A stretch of 64,000 nucleotides of DNA from Neckera pumila (GCA_963969595.1 OZ018409.1:20554975-20618974); one strand, 5' to 3'; counted from the stretch's first letter, positions 11,851-24,730 are shown. The notes: a model not told the origin generated them from the sequence alone. Made by a program: numbers and translations.

Positions 11851-12264
11851 CTTTTTTATAAGATGTTTGAAAATTCTTTCTTCAACATGCATGTGTACCT
11901 ACATACATACTGATTTTGGAAACATGCACTGAGTTATGATGGTAGTTTTAGATAAGGTGTGATTGTGGGTGTACAGTAAGTAGTTTGCTCAAAAAGCGAT
12001 TGTGCTTGAAAAAGGAACATGGCATAGAGGTACATTTTGCTTCTTCAATGTACCAATAGGTGTGCATTTCAGGAGGTGGTTGCATAAGTGACTATTGTGT
12101 TTCAACTTCAAAAATTCTCAACTAATTCCAAGAAGGTCCAAAAAATATGAAACAACTTGGGTTAGATGATAATTCCATTTTCTTCCTATGAAAATTTACT
12201 GAAAACTGTTACAAGGAGTTTAGCTTCCTCGAAAAGGCAACCAACTCTTCAATGAGCACTTTAA

Positions 12265-14094
12265 CCTTAAAGGACCATTGTCCCTCCAGGGGACAAATGG
12301 GATTTTGGGCAGGTACCTACGGGCTGAATTTTTGTCGTGTTTTTTTGAAATTTTTTTTGGAGATAGAAAAAATGATAAGCTTCGTGGGAATATAATTTTT
12401 TTTCAATCGGTGCCCGGGAACAAAAGTTATGCCCATACAAGCTCAAAACAGGGGAGAGGGGGTAGCAAAAAAATTTGCAAAGAATTTAATTTTTTCTTTG
12501 ATTTTTTTTCCTTATAGATTATATTTTTGTCTATTTGGAAAGCTTTGATTCATTTCATTTGGATTTTTTATGAGAAATTTATGGACAATCTTGTTTTTCA
12601 GGCAATTAGAAGATCTTATTGAAAAAAATAACTTGTAGGATTCATTTTGGAATGCAATTTTTGCAATTTTTCAAAAAAAGAAGTTCCATATGGTTTAGTT
12701 TTTGTGCTCAAAAAAATCTCACCATTGGGATTAGTGCATTTTAATTCTATCTAAAAGATATTAATAATTTAGATTTTCCTTCAATCTTGTACTATCTTCT
12801 ACTTAACAATTTTCTTAAGAATGAAAATTAATTTTTCTTGAATTTCTTTTTTCTAGACTCTCAACTCATTTCTCCACCATTTAAAGCTCAAAACTCTGTA
12901 GTGCAAAAAATTTAAGTCAAAAATGTTCAAAGTCAAAAAATCTAGTCCCGCAATGTGCTGAAAATGTTTTTTTTTTCACTTCAAACGCAAATATCTTGCA
13001 ATTTGTGCTGTCAAAAATTCTAAAAATTTTTCCACACATTGTCATACTAGTTAGGTATAAGATCCTATGGTTAGATGCGCAAAAAAAAAAAAAAAATTCA
13101 AATTCTTTTATTCTTTGCTCTAGAAATGTCAGTTTTGAGAGTTTTTTGGCTAAAAAAAGGCCTTGGTCCTTTAGGGGTTAAAGGACCAAGGCCTTTTTTT
13201 AGCCAAAAAACTCTCAAAATTGACATTTCTATAGCAAAGAGTAAAAAAATTTGAAAATTGTTTTTTTTTTGCACATCTAACCATAGGATCTTATACCTAA
13301 CTAGTATGACAATGTGTGGAAAAAATTTCAAATTTTTTGACAGCACAGATTGCAAGATATCTGCGTTTGAAGTGAAAAAAAAAAAATTTCAGCACATTGC
13401 GGGACTAGATTTTTTGACTTTGAACATTTTTAACTTAAATTTTTTGCACTACAGAGTTTTGAGCTTTAAATGGTGGAGAATTGAGTTGAGAGTCTAGGGA
13501 AAAAAAAGAAATTCAAGAAAAATTAATTTTCATTCTTAAGAAAATTGTTAAGTAGAAGATAGTACAAGATTGAAGGAAAATCTAAAATATTAATATCTTT
13601 TAGATGGAATTAAAATGCACTAGTCCCAATGGTGAGATCATTCTAGCAAGAAAACTAAACCATGTAGAACCTTTTTTTTCGAAAAATTGCTAAAATTGCA
13701 TTCCAAAATGAATCCTATAAATTGTTTTTTTCAAGAAGATTTTCTAGTTGCCCAAAAAACAAGATTGTCCATAACTCTTTCATAAAAAATCCAAATGAAA
13801 TGAATAAAAGCTTCCCAAATAGACAAAAATATAATCTATAAGGAAAAAAAGTTTTTAAAAAAAATTAAATTTTTTGCAAATTTTTTTTTTGTTGCCCCTT
13901 CTTCCCTATTTTTAGCTTATTTGGGCATAACTTTTGTTCCTATGCACCAATTTAAAAAAAAATTATATTCCCACAAAGCTTTTCAGTTTTTCTATCTTCA
14001 CAAAAAGTTTCAGAAAATCACAACAAAAATTCAGACCGTAGGTACTTGCCCAAAATCCCATTTGTCCCTCGAACGGACAATGGTCCTTTAGGGG
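12265..14094. mobile_element. Tail-to-tail pair of family-B TTAA elements (1.8-kb palindrome)
   Basis: TTAA (12261-12264) precedes CCTTAAAGGACCATTGTCCC, and GGGACAATGG-type sequence plus CCTTTAGGGG precedes TTAA (14095-14098). At the centre (about 13165-13195) the sequence GGTCCTTTAGGGG-TTAA is followed directly by AGGACCAAGGCC. Two roughly 900-bp copies are therefore joined at their other ends in inverted orientation and share one TTAA. The arms match over their whole length, for example around 12890-13030 against 13310-13460. The whole would fold into a long hairpin. Segment unit II is empty at this place. Confidence 0.8.
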
Positions 14095-15767
14095 TTAAGA
14101 ATAGACTACCCTACCCATCCTATAAAGTGTGGGAATTGCAGCCTTGTGTACAAATTGCCCATATGGAGGCACATACATGGAGAGCATTCCCTCTTATGAC
14201 TACACCTTCATGCTAACCAAGCAAGAAAGACATCACATATTAATTTGCAACATGGCCAAGTGCTAAATAAATCTTTCCCTAAATGGACTAGATAATATTC
14301 CAGAGCTGGGAGGCTCAAATATATTATGGGATATATGTCAAATCTAATAATTCATCAATGTCCGTGTTTGTACTTTTTACAAATCTAAGGGTGTAAAAAG
14401 AGGGGAGTAAGTTTTATAATGCTTTTATGACTATCCAATGGAATGGTGACAAATCTGCCTTGAAAATTGTACTTGGCATTATGGATTAGATACGTGATAG
14501 TACATAAAAGGCTTGGTATGAGAAATAACATGCGCAGCATTGAGTGGCAACAGATGTTATTTCTAAAGGAATGTTGTACTTTCATGTTATCAGACATTAG
14601 ATTAATTGTTGGATCTTGCTCAATCATACTCAATTGAAGGTCTCATGAGGAGATCATAATGTTAATTGAGGATCAAATGTCAAATTGGTTTATTGGCGTG
14701 ATGTAACTCTCGAAATTGTGACAATGAATTGAACAAAGCTCAAAGAACTAGGACTTGCATAGATTTATGTTCCAAGGCCTTCTTAAAAAGTGCTAGTAGA
14801 GTAGATTTGTGCCAAATCAATGCTACATTGACACTATAAGACTACAAAATATAGCTATGCTTTCTATATTCAATGCTTGATTACCTCACTTTTCTAGTAT
14901 GTATTGATTACTTGCCATTCCTTTACAAATGGAAGACTTACTAGTTGTTTTAATAGTGCTTTCTATCATTTAAATGCAGTCAAAATTATGAAGCAATGCT
15001 ATTACATACAAAACAATGGCATATTGGCACAATGAAAGCTATAGATTATCATATTAGAGTAGAAAGTGGTGATTATAAATTTGTCAACAATCATTGCCCA
15101 AAATTGTAGGAAAGGTCTCATATTTTAGAATGGCACTTTTAGATAAGGATGGTAGTGATACAAAGAACCATTTGAGCCAATGGAGGATCCCCTACAATGT
15201 CTACGATGGGAAGCTAAAATTACGTCCTTTGACTTTTTAGAATATGCCTTTATTTTTTGATATTGAGTTGATTGGAAAAATAGAATATTTTTTAATTTGT
15301 CATTCTACCACCCAAAACTTGATAATTGGATGACCATGTGTAATGACCAAAGTGACAACAACTGTTATATCTATGTAACAAGAGTGAGCAACCTATTCGA
15401 ATGGGGACTAAGAAATGAATGAGCAATTTAAGTGAACATGCATTACTTCAAGAAGAGGAAATTCATCATGAAATTATGGGGTGAATTCTTGAATATGTTG
15501 TAGAGGGTGAGATACAAGAATCACAACTAGTGACTACAAAGAAGCCCTCCTTCGACATGCATGTTTGATTTAGATTATAGAACAATGGGTGAGAGACGAT
15601 CATGTTATCTTTTGTCGTTTTTGTTTGTAGGATTGCTTTGAAGATTAATAGACTAATTATTTTAATCTTATAGTTTCTTCCTATTACATGTTCACAATAA
15701 GCCAAACTTGATTTTCAAGACTTGATTTCTCATTTTATATACCACCTAGGATAACGCCTATGATTAA

Positions 15768-16341
15768 CTTCTAAGTGCTCCAACGTCCAGTTTGTGGACG
15801 ATGAACAAATTGAAACTCTTGTTTCTTTCTCATTTTGCTTGATGAAAGTCATCCAAATTTGTAGAAATACTTTATCAAGTTGTTGTCCTATCTAATGGTT
15901 GAATTTGATGTTACTCAATATATATTTTTCTAAAAAATACAAATGTGGAAGTATGTCCAGTGGTTGACCAAGCCAAAATTGTATTGACTCTAGTTCAAAA
16001 CTAGATTTGCAAAAATGAAGACATAGATCATAAGAACACAAAAATTTCAAAAAATCACCATATAAAGAGAACCTCCTTTCAAATCTAGTCTGACCCAATT
16101 TTACTCAAAAAATGAGAATATTTTGCTAATAATTAGAATTTTGAAATTTTCATTTCAAATTAAAAAAAAAATATTGGTGATAGCCATGGGCCCATGGTGA
16201 ATCTAACCATACGGATGGAATCTCTAATTCAAAATTTTCAACTTTTGTTTGTACATCATTTTCAAAATATTCCTCTAAATAGTATTTTATGACGATTTTT
16301 CTCAATTGTGAATTATGGAAAAGACTTTGGATGTTTAGGGG
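15768..16341. mobile_element. TTAA-type element, 574 bp
   Basis: The left end CTTCTAAGTGCTCC follows TTAA (15764-15767). The right end GGATGTTTAGGGG precedes TCAA (16342-16345), one base off TTAA. The ends are moderately diverged inverted repeats. Units II and III lack it at the corresponding place. No coding sequence. Confidence 0.55.
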
Positions 16342-16370
16342 TCAAGGCATTGTTTTCATGTCTTGATTAA

Positions 16371-17287
16371 CTTCTAAAGGACCATAGCGGTTTGGGGCAG
16401 CTTACTACAAATGGAATTTTTATTCTTTTTCTTTGAAACTTTCACACAAGATGTACCCAAGGAGTAGCTTTAAGGCCCAACAATTTTCATAACTTTTGAC
16501 AACATGTGTAAAAAATTATTGCATGATATGCCATTTTCATTAATCGGCAGGCAGCCCGGGTAGCTCAAAAAAATCTTTAAAAATCACTTTTAAAAAAAAT
16601 TAAAATTTGAAATTGGTTCTTTAGATTTATATATACGCGGGAAGCTTTGAATCATTCTATTTTTATTAATGTTTAGAAAGTTATGAGGATTCTTTAGTTT
16701 GAAGGTAGATATGGAATCTCTACTCTAAAATAAACCTTGAAGTCCTTTGTTTAACTCAATTTTCAATATTTTTTGAAAAAAAATAAAAACCTTGAATGTA
16801 GATTATTGATTAAAACATTACAACCATTGAGATTGGCATTTTTCAATTTTATAATTAAATTCTTAATAAATTAGTATTTTGAATCATTTTTTACTTCTTT
16901 CTACTTACCATTTTTTTCCTGTGTGTTGTAAAATTCCAAATGATCTAGAATTTTTCAAATATGTAGCCAACTTGCCTTGAAGAATGAATCCAAAGAAGCA
17001 CCACCATGTTGGAAATTTTTTCATACAAATGTGACCTTGTAAAGTGCAGTTGCCTGGTTTTTTGCGGGGGCAAAAGAAACATTTTTGTCCATTCAAGCAT
17101 TAATATCTTGCAATCTACACGATGAAAAATTCTGAAATTTTTCCACCTCTTCTCAAACCAATGTACTACAAGATCCTATGGTTAAATGTATCCAAAAATG
17201 TTTTTTTTTCTAAAATTTGTTACTTGTACTAGAAATGACGATTTTGGAGCGTTTTTGGTGAAAAAAAAAGTCAAAAACCTTTAGGGG
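16371..17287 (+). mobile_element. TTAA element, family C, 917 bp
   Basis: It starts CTTCTAAAGGACCATAGCGG after TTAA (16367-16370) and ends CCTTTAGGGG before TTAA (17288-17291). It shares its full length with 20633-21568 and, in reverse, with 55714-56637. Recognisable stretches are GGGCAGCTTACTACAA near the left and TTTTGGAGCGTTTTTGGTG near the right. Non-coding. Confidence 0.8.
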
Positions 17288-17639
17288 TTAAGGTAGGCGA
17301 CCCATTCTTGATCACCCCATTTTTGCCATGTAGGTTGCTCTATTTCCGATCAAATGTGGTTTGCATTTATAGCTCATGTGTAGCAGGTCTAGTAGGAGTA
17401 GTAGAAATGTCAAAGAAGTTCAGATTGGAATCATAGAATGATCACAACATATTGACACAGAAAGCCACAATTATCACTTACATCAAATTTGTAATGAGCC
17501 TATGGTCGTAAATTGAATGACTTCTATAACAAGAATAGGTTTAATGGAATCATCACAAAAAAAATTTATGGTAATTTCTTTTTCAGGAAAAAAAATGTAA
17601 AATCCTTCTGAAATATGTTTCACTGCACAGAGAAATTTC
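17288..17639. other. Spacer between family-C element and cassette copies
   Basis: About 350 bp with no gene and no repeat I can place, running into the partial cassette copy at 17640. Confidence 0.5.
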
Positions 17640-18008
17640 TTAAGTGGTTGAAAATGAGTTGTACCTTTCTACTGTACAAATGTTTGGTGATTTTCCTTCT
17701 CTCCTAAGCTTATTGTCAGGTGGGATGAAGTTGATATGCCCAGCCTGGATTCTGAGGTGATATTGCACAAAGTGCAACTTAACTTCATTAGCCTGCGTGC
17801 AGCTGGGTACGATGGAGAAGTTCGTACTAAGCTGGGGCTTGAATCCGAAACATGACCTTTTGTAATTAAATTTGTACACTGAAGCCAGTTCTGGGATTTG
17901 AAATGTGATGACCATGTATATCTTATTGGAGAGAGAAAGGACGTGAAGTTCAAAAGCTTGCAGGTGGTGGGGAAACTCGATCATCATTCACCAGCATGTG
18001 GATAAATT
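17640..18008 (+). pseudogene. Decayed exon-like cassette, copy 2 (partial)
   Basis: Same cassette as at 11345. The upstream part TTTTCCTTCTCTCCTAAGC resembles an intron 3' end. In the reading frame this copy has AAA where the three other copies have a TAA stop, but it still carries the shared TGA codons further on. It is followed within 60 bases by a second copy. Confidence 0.45.
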
Positions 18009-18059
18009 TTCAAATCCTTCTGAACTCTGTTTCACTGCTCTGGGAAATTTCCCTCACTG

Positions 18060-18640
18060 AACCCATCCTGCAGATATCAGCTCAATTCCTGAAGTGGTTG
18101 GAAATGGGTCTTACCTTTCTACTGTACAAATGTTTGGTGATTTTCCTTCTCTCCTCAGCTTAGTTATTGTTGGTTGGGATGAAGTTGATATGCCAGACTG
18201 GATTCTGAGATGATCTTGCGCTAAGCGCAACTTAACATCGTTAGCCTGCGTGCAGCTATGATGGAGAAGTTTGTACTAAGCTGTGGCTTGAATCCAAAAC
18301 ATGACCTTTTGTTATTAAATTTGTACAAAGCCAGTTCTGGGATTTGAAATGTGATGACCATGTATATCTTACTGGAGAGAAAGGATGTGAAGTTCAAAAG
18401 CTTGCCAGTGGCAGGGAAACTCATCATTCACCAGCATGTGGAAAAATTTAGTGACAAAGCAGCGAGCTTTTGGAGTAAAAGGTGGTTACTCCCCAAACTG
18501 CCACTTTGGGCTACTGTGCCAACCAAAGGACGCAACATTTGGATATCGTATGCCGAAGTTACAAAGGGTCAAAAGCTTTTCTTGGTAAGAGGTTCTGAAA
18601 TCCTTTCTTCAACATACCAACCTACATACATAAAGTAGAC
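18060..18640 (+). pseudogene. Decayed exon-like cassette, copy 3
   Basis: A tract ending TTCTCTCCTCAG (about 18148-18160) looks like an intron acceptor, followed by the cassette frame. From 18351 to 18638 the plus strand is open for 95 codons (ERKDVKFKSLPVAGKL and so on), the longest open stretch of any copy, but the preceding part contains stops. No known domain is visible. Confidence 0.4.
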
Positions 18641-20045
18641 AAGCCTATTACCACCCTAATTTGGAATCTGAGTATCTTGGGGCCAATTCCAAGAGGGGCA
18701 CATATGTTTCAGAGGTGTGCACTTGTTTCATGAATCAGACCCAAGTGAATTATAATTTTTTGATTAAAATTCTAATTTTTATGAATTTTTGAAGTGGTTT
18801 GCCCTAAAATTACAAAGCTGCCCATAAAGTGGGGTCAAAAGAGTCCCATAAACAGTTCATTACCACCTCAACATGTATCTATTGGCACTGAAGTTTCCAC
18901 CAATGAAGGATTGGCACGTTACCCCTTTTAACACTAATGCACTGAAATTGGATTTTGCAGCGAAAGGAATTGGGGTCAAAAGTAGGGAAACAAAATTGAA
19001 TAGTGATGGATTGGTCCTTATTGATTCTGGAGATGCAAATTTATACCAAGTGATGATAGTGGTTTTAGATAGGTGCAATTTTGGGTGTAAGGTAGTCTAC
19101 TTGAAAAGTGATCGTACTCGAAAAGCAAACATGGCATATAGGTACATTTTGCTTTCTTCAATGTACCAGTAGTGTACAATTCACAACGTGGTTGCTTTAA
19201 GTCAGTGTCCCTTGCATTTCAACTTCAAAAGTTTGTAACTAATTCCATGAAGGTCCAAAAAATATGAAACGACTTGGGTTCAATGCCAATTCCATTTTTT
19301 TTCCTACAGAAAAATTTACTGAAATTTTTTTCAAGGATTTGAGCTTCCTCAAAAAGGCAATCAGCTCTTCAATGGTCACTTTTAGAGTAGACTACCTTAC
19401 GCACTTTTTAAAGTGTGGAAATTGAAGGCTTGTGTACAAATTGTCCATATGTAGGCACATACACAGGGAGCCATCTTCTTGTGACCAGACCTTCATGCTA
19501 ACCAAGCATGGAAGACATCACATATTAAATTGCAACATGGTCAAGTGCTAATTAAATAAATCTTCTTCAATGGATTAGATAACATGACATTACATAGAGG
19601 CTTGTTATGAGGAATAACTTTGTGGAGCGTTGAGTGGCAATGGATGTTATTTCCAAAGGACCGCTGTACTTTTATGTTATCAGACATGAGATCAATGGTT
19701 GGATCTTGTTTAATCATGCTCAATTGAAGGTCTCACAAGGATACTACAATATTAATTGGGGATGAAATGTCAATTTTATATTATTGGCATAATGTAAATA
19801 TCAAAATTGTGGCAATCAATTGGACAAAGCTTGATTAAAGAACTAGGACTTGCGTAGATTACGTTCCAAGGTCTTCTTGAAAAGTTCCATTGGAGTAGAC
19901 TTGTGCCAATGCTAAATTGACACTATAAGGCAATGAAATATAGCTATGCTTTCCATATTCAATACTTGATTACCTCACTTTTCAAGAGTAGAAGTTGATT
20001 CCTTGCCATTACTTTTCTAAATAGGAGACTTATTGGTTGTTTTAA

Positions 20046-20616
20046 CCCCTAAGTCCCAAGGCCATTTTTTTGTCAAGAATCACTCAAAATTGCTACTTTT
20101 GTTGCGTTCATCCAAGAAATACAATTTTTTTTTTTTAGAATCTAACCGTAGGATCTTGTACTACACTTTTCATAGATCATGTGGTAAAATTTTTGTGATG
20201 TTTGACCGTACAGATTGAAAGATATAGCATTCAAAGTGAAAGAAAAAGTTTTTTCAATAGATGCTTGATTGCCCTGCAAAACAAGAAACTCTATAACTTT
20301 CACATCACTAATCCAAATGGAATGAATCAAATCATCCTATTTAGACAAAAAAATATAATCTAATAGAAAAAAATAATTAAAAAATTTATTTCAATTTTTT
20401 ATGGATTTTTTTTGCTGCCCGGTCTCCCCCGTTTTGAGGTTATTGTAGCAAAACTTTGCTCCCGGGCACCAATTGAAATAAAAATTACATTTGTGGAAAG
20501 CTGATAAGTTTTTCTATCTTATGGAAAAGTTTTAAAAAGTTCCACCAAAAATTGAGCTTATAGGAACCTGTCCAAAATCCATTTTGTCCCCCGTAGGAAC
20601 AATGGGACTTTAGGGG
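20046..20616. mobile_element. TTAA element, family B deletion derivative, 571 bp
   Basis: CCCCTAAGTCCCAAGGCC follows TTAA (20042-20045) and GGGACTTTAGGGG precedes TTAA (20617-20620). The ends match 40075-40998, but about 350 bp of interior is missing. The paralogous site in unit I (14950-14953) has the same flanks with one TTAA, so this is an exact empty site. Confidence 0.85.
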
Positions 20617-20632
20617 TTAATAGTGCTTTTAA

Positions 20633-21568
20633 CCCCTAAAGGACTAAACATGCTTTTTTGAGAATATAGCTTTCTTGGGCAGCTCACTACAAGCGGAGAT
20701 TTTATTTTTTTTCTTTCAAATTTTCACACAACATTTTTCCGAGGAGTGGCTTTAAGGCCCAACAATTTTCATAACTTTTGATTACAGGATTAAAAAGTTA
20801 TTGCATGATATGTCGTTTTCATTGCTCGGCGGGCAGCCCGGGCAGCAAAAAAAACTTCTTTAAAAATCACTTTTTAAGAAAATAAAAATTTGAAATTGGT
20901 TCTTTAGATTTATATGTAGGTGGGAAGCTTTGAATCATTCCATTTGGATCTATGAGTCAAAAGTTATGAGGATTCTTAGTTTGAGGGTAGTTATGGAATC
21001 TCAACTCTAAAATAAACTTTGAAGTCCTCTATCTAATTCAATTTTCAATATTTTTGAAAAAAAATAAAAACCTTGGATGTAGATTTCTTATTACAACATT
21101 ACAACCATTGGGATTGACATTTTTAAATTCCATAAATAAATTCTTAAGAATTTAGTGTTTTGAATCATTCTCTACCTCTTCCTACTTACTATTTTTTTTC
21201 TATATGTTGTACAATTCTAAATGATCTGAATTTTTTCAAGCATGTATCCAACTTGTCCAGTAAAATGAATCCAAAGAGTAATCACCATTTTGGACATTTT
21301 TTCATACAAATGTGACCTTGTGAAGGGCAGGTGCCCGGATTTTTGCAGGGACAAAAAAAGGATTTTTGCCAATTCAACTGCTATTATCTTGCAATCCACA
21401 GGGTGGAAAATTCTGAAATTTTTCCCACATCTTCTCAAACAAGTTTACTACGAGATCCTACGGTTACATGTGTTCAAAAATGTTTTTTTTTCTGAAACTT
21501 GATACTTGTATTAGAAATGGCAGTTTTGGAGCGTTTTTGGTGAAAACATAGTCAAGAACCTTTAGGGG
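20633..21568 (+). mobile_element. TTAA element, family C, 936 bp
   Basis: CCCCTAAAGGACTAAAC follows TTAA (20629-20632) and GAACCTTTAGGGG precedes TTAA (21569-21572). It lies only 12 bases beyond the end of the previous element's TTAA-to-TTAA block (20042-20620). Units I and III lack it; their sequence there is CTATCATTT or TTAGCATTT. Full-length match to 16371-17287. Non-coding. Confidence 0.85.
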
Positions 21569-22179
21569 TTAACATTTGAATGTAGTCAAGAGTATAAAGT
21601 GATGCTATTACATACAAAACAATGGCATAGTGGCACAATGAAAGCTACGGAGTATCATATTGGAGTAGAAAGTGGTGAGTTTGAAATTGTCAACAATTTT
21701 TGCCCAAAGTTTCAAGAAATGCCTTGTATTTTAGAATGACGTTTTTGGATAATGATGGTAGTGATACAAGGACTCAATTGAGCCAATGTAGGATCCTCCA
21801 TTGTCTATGATGGGAAGCTACAATTATGTCCTTTGACTCTTTATAATACGCCTCTATTTTTTGATATTGAGTTGATTGGAAAAATAAAATATTCTTCAAT
21901 TTGTCATTCTACAATAAAAAAATAGTCAATTGGATGACCATGTGTAATGACCAAAGTGACAATAACATGTATATATACATTACAAGAATGGGCAATCTAT
22001 TCAAATGGGGACTAACAAGAATGAATGAGCAATTTGGATAAGCATGCATTACTCTAAGTGAAGGAAATTGACAATGAAATTATGGGGCAAATTCTTGAAT
22101 ACTTTGAAGCGGTGAGATACAAGATTCACAAACTAGTGACTACAAAGAAGCCCTCCCTTTACATGCATGTTTGACTTAA

Positions 22180-23101
22180 CCCTTAAAGGCCCAAGGCCTT
22201 TTTTCTGCCAAAAAACACTAAAAACTGCCATTTTTTTAGCAAAGAGTGAAAAAAAATTAAAAATGCTTTTTTGCAAATTTCACTGTAGGACCTTGCACCT
22301 AACTAGTATAAGAATGTGTGGAAAAAAGTTTCAAAATTTTTGACCACACAGATTGCAAGATATCTACGTTCAAAGTGAAAAGAACAAGTTTTTCAGCACA
22401 TTGAGGGACTAGATTTTTGACTTTTGAACATTTTTAACCTAAAATTTTTGCACTATAGAGTTTTGAGCTTTAAATGTTTATAGTAGAGAATTGAGTTGAC
22501 AATTTACCAAAAACAAAAGAATTCAAAAAACTTAATTTTCATTATTAAAAAAATTGTTAAATAGAAGTAGGTACAAGATAGAAGGAAAATCTAAAATATT
22601 CATATATTTTAGATGGAATTAAAATGCACTAATCCCAATGGCAAGATTGTTCTAGCAAGTAAACTAAACCATGCCACCAAATAAAATTTGAAATTTGAAA
22701 AATTGCATTTAGAAATGAGTCCTACAAGTTATTTTTTCAAAAAGATGCTCTAATTGCCCAAAAAACAAGAATGTCCATAACTTTCTCATGACAAATCCAA
22801 ATCAAAGCTTTTAAGATAGACAAAAATATAATCTATGAGAAAAAAAATATTGAGAACAAAAAAAAAAAAAAAAGTGCAAATTTTTTTTGCTGCCCGCGCT
22901 GCCCTCCATCCCTTGTTTTGAGCTTATTTGGTCATAACTTTTGTTCCCGGGCACCAATTGTGAAAAAAGTTATATTCCCACAAAGCTAATCAGCTTTCCT
23001 ACCTCCAAAAAAAGAATAAAAAAATCAGAAAAAAATTTCAGCCCGTAGGTACTTGCCCAAAAACGCATTTGTCCCCCGAAGGGACAACAAGCTTTTAGGG
23101 G
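22180..23101 (+). mobile_element. TTAA element, family B, 922 bp
   Basis: CCCTTAAAGGCCCAAGGCC follows TTAA (22176-22179) and GGGACAACAAGCTTTTAGGGG (written here as its two parts GGGACAACAAGC and TTTTAGGGG) precedes TTAA (23102-23105). A subterminal palindrome TTGTCCC...GGGACAA lies 14 bases inside the right end. Units I and III have an uninterrupted TTTGATTTAGAT at this place. Confidence 0.8.
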
Positions 23102-23329
23102 TTAACTATGTGTGAGAGAGGGTTATGTTATTTTTTCTCGTTTTTGTCTCTAGGATTGCTTTGAGGATTATTAGACTGATTATTTCACTCTTATAGTTTC
23201 TTCCTAGTAGGTGCTCACAATAGGTCAAGCTTGATTTTCAAGATTTGATTTCTCATTTTATGTTGCATTTAGAACCAGGTCTGTGATTGTTGTTTTTCAC
23301 TTTTTCACATCTTGATTACAAATGTTTGA

Positions 23330-23830
23330 TGTTTGACCAGGTCTGTGTTTGATGTTTTTTCCTCTCTCCTATTGTCAGGTGGGATGAGGTTGATATGCCC
23401 AGCCTGGATTCTGAGGTGATCTTGCGCTAAGCGCAACTTAACTTCGTTAGCCTGCTCGCAGCTGGGTACGACGGAGAAGTTCGCACTAAGCTGTGGCTTG
23501 AATCCGAAACATGACCTTTTGTAATTAAATTTGTACACTGAAGCCAGTTCTGGGATTTGACCATGTATGCCTCATTGGAGAAAGGACGTGAAATTCAAAA
23601 GCTTGTCGGTGGTGGGGAAACTTGATCATCATTCACCAGCATGTGGAAAAATTTAGTAATGAAGCAGCGAGCTTTTGGGGTAAGGTGGGTACTCCCCAAA
23701 CTGCCACTTTTGGCTACTGTGCCAATGCACCAAAGAACGCAACATTTGGATATTGTATGCAGAAGTTATGAAGGGTCATAGTTTTTTGGGTAGATGTTTG
23801 AAAATTTTTTCTTCAACATATATACATATG
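23330..23830 (+). pseudogene. Decayed exon-like cassette, copy 4
   Basis: Same cassette and same shared stop codons as copies 1 and 3, with a short deletion after TTCTGGGATTTGA. It opens segment unit III. The minus strand shows a 77-codon ORF over the same bases, but this is a shadow of the cassette. Confidence 0.4.
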
Positions 23831-23849
23831 TATAGATTTTGGAGATGTA

Positions 23850-24730
23850 TAGTCGGGTATTGTAATCTACAACTGGCCAATTTCAGCCATTCACATTCTT
23901 TTGTATAAGGTGCAATATAATTGGTATATTTTGGTAAACAGAATTAATAAGCAATCCTCACCCAATCCCAATCAAGCATACAAAATTTCATTTTCACAAA
24001 AGCAAAATCTATTTTTGGTGAATTTTTTGAAGTGAATTCAATTTTTATAGTTTTATATAATATTTTATTGAGAACAATTGGTGATGGATTTTCTTAATCC
24101 AATTGCATAGATCTATAGGAGATATTCATATGCACTTCTTTCATATTAAAAAATACCCCATTAAGTAACAAAAATATGAGCTAGGAAGAGTTAAATGTGG
24201 ATCGTCATATGACCAAAACTTGTAAAACAGATATCTTTATATTTTTACAAGATTTTGCTATTTGGCCCACACTCTAACTAATTTTGTACATTTTATTATG
24301 ATGTTACAATCACTTTACCAAAATCTTGTTAAAATATAATGATGTTTGTTTCATAAATTTTGGTCATATGACACCTCACGTTTAAATCTTCCTAGCTCAT
24401 CTTTTTGTTACTTAATGGGATGCTTGTTAGTATGAAAGATGTGCATATGAATGTTCCCTGCAGATCTGTGCAATCAAATTAAAAAAAATTCATCACCAAT
24501 TGTTTTCATTAAAATATTGTGTAAAGCCATAAATTGACTTCAAAAATTCACCAAAAATAGAATTTTGCTTTTTTGAAATGAAAACTTTGTATTCTTGATT
24601 GGGATTGCATGAGGATTGAGTGATAATTATGCAAGATGAAAATTCTAACTCTTTTTTTATGCTATGCAAAAATCTTTGAATGGTTCAAGTTGGCCGGTTG
24701 TAAGATTATAGTACTTGACTATACATTGAG
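23850..24730. mobile_element. Foldback element FB1 (~880 bp)
   Basis: Two arms of about 400 bp are inverted around a turning point near 24290-24300. Landmarks are TATAGTCGGGTATTG at the left tip against TACTTGACTATA at the right tip, CCAATCCCAATCAAG (23966) against CTTGATTGGGATTG (24595), and GTCATATGACC (24206) against GGTCATATGAC (24361). Units I and II lack it at the corresponding point. The target duplication is unclear because the ends are themselves palindromic. No ORF. A related interrupted copy is at 45341-47720. Confidence 0.75.

Larger units (their letters stand above)
11340..15767. repeat. Segment triplication, unit I
   Basis: First of three diverged tandem segments (I 11340-15767; II 18090-23280; III 23330-28640). 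Matching landmarks are the exon-like cassette, the stretch containing GGTCCAAAAAATATGAAAC (12130; 19255; 24918), the AGACTACC...AAAGTGTGG stretch (14100; 19390; 25680), a stretch with GAATGAGCAA (15415; 22023; 27339) and a closing CTTGATTTTCAA stretch (15710; 23230; 28556). The unit-specific differences are mostly transposon insertions. Confidence 0.8.
18090..23280. repeat. Segment triplication, unit II
   Basis: See unit I for landmarks. This copy is preceded by an extra partial cassette (17640-18008). It lacks insertions at the TTAA used in units I and III (site near 19381) and at the site used by the 27376-28300 element (near 22057), and carries three private TTAA elements (20046, 20633, 22180). 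Confidence 0.8.

Noticed and set aside
18873..19172. 99-codon plus-strand ORF near the cassette copy 3
   Set aside because: The homologous stretches in units I and III are not open in this frame and no domain is visible.
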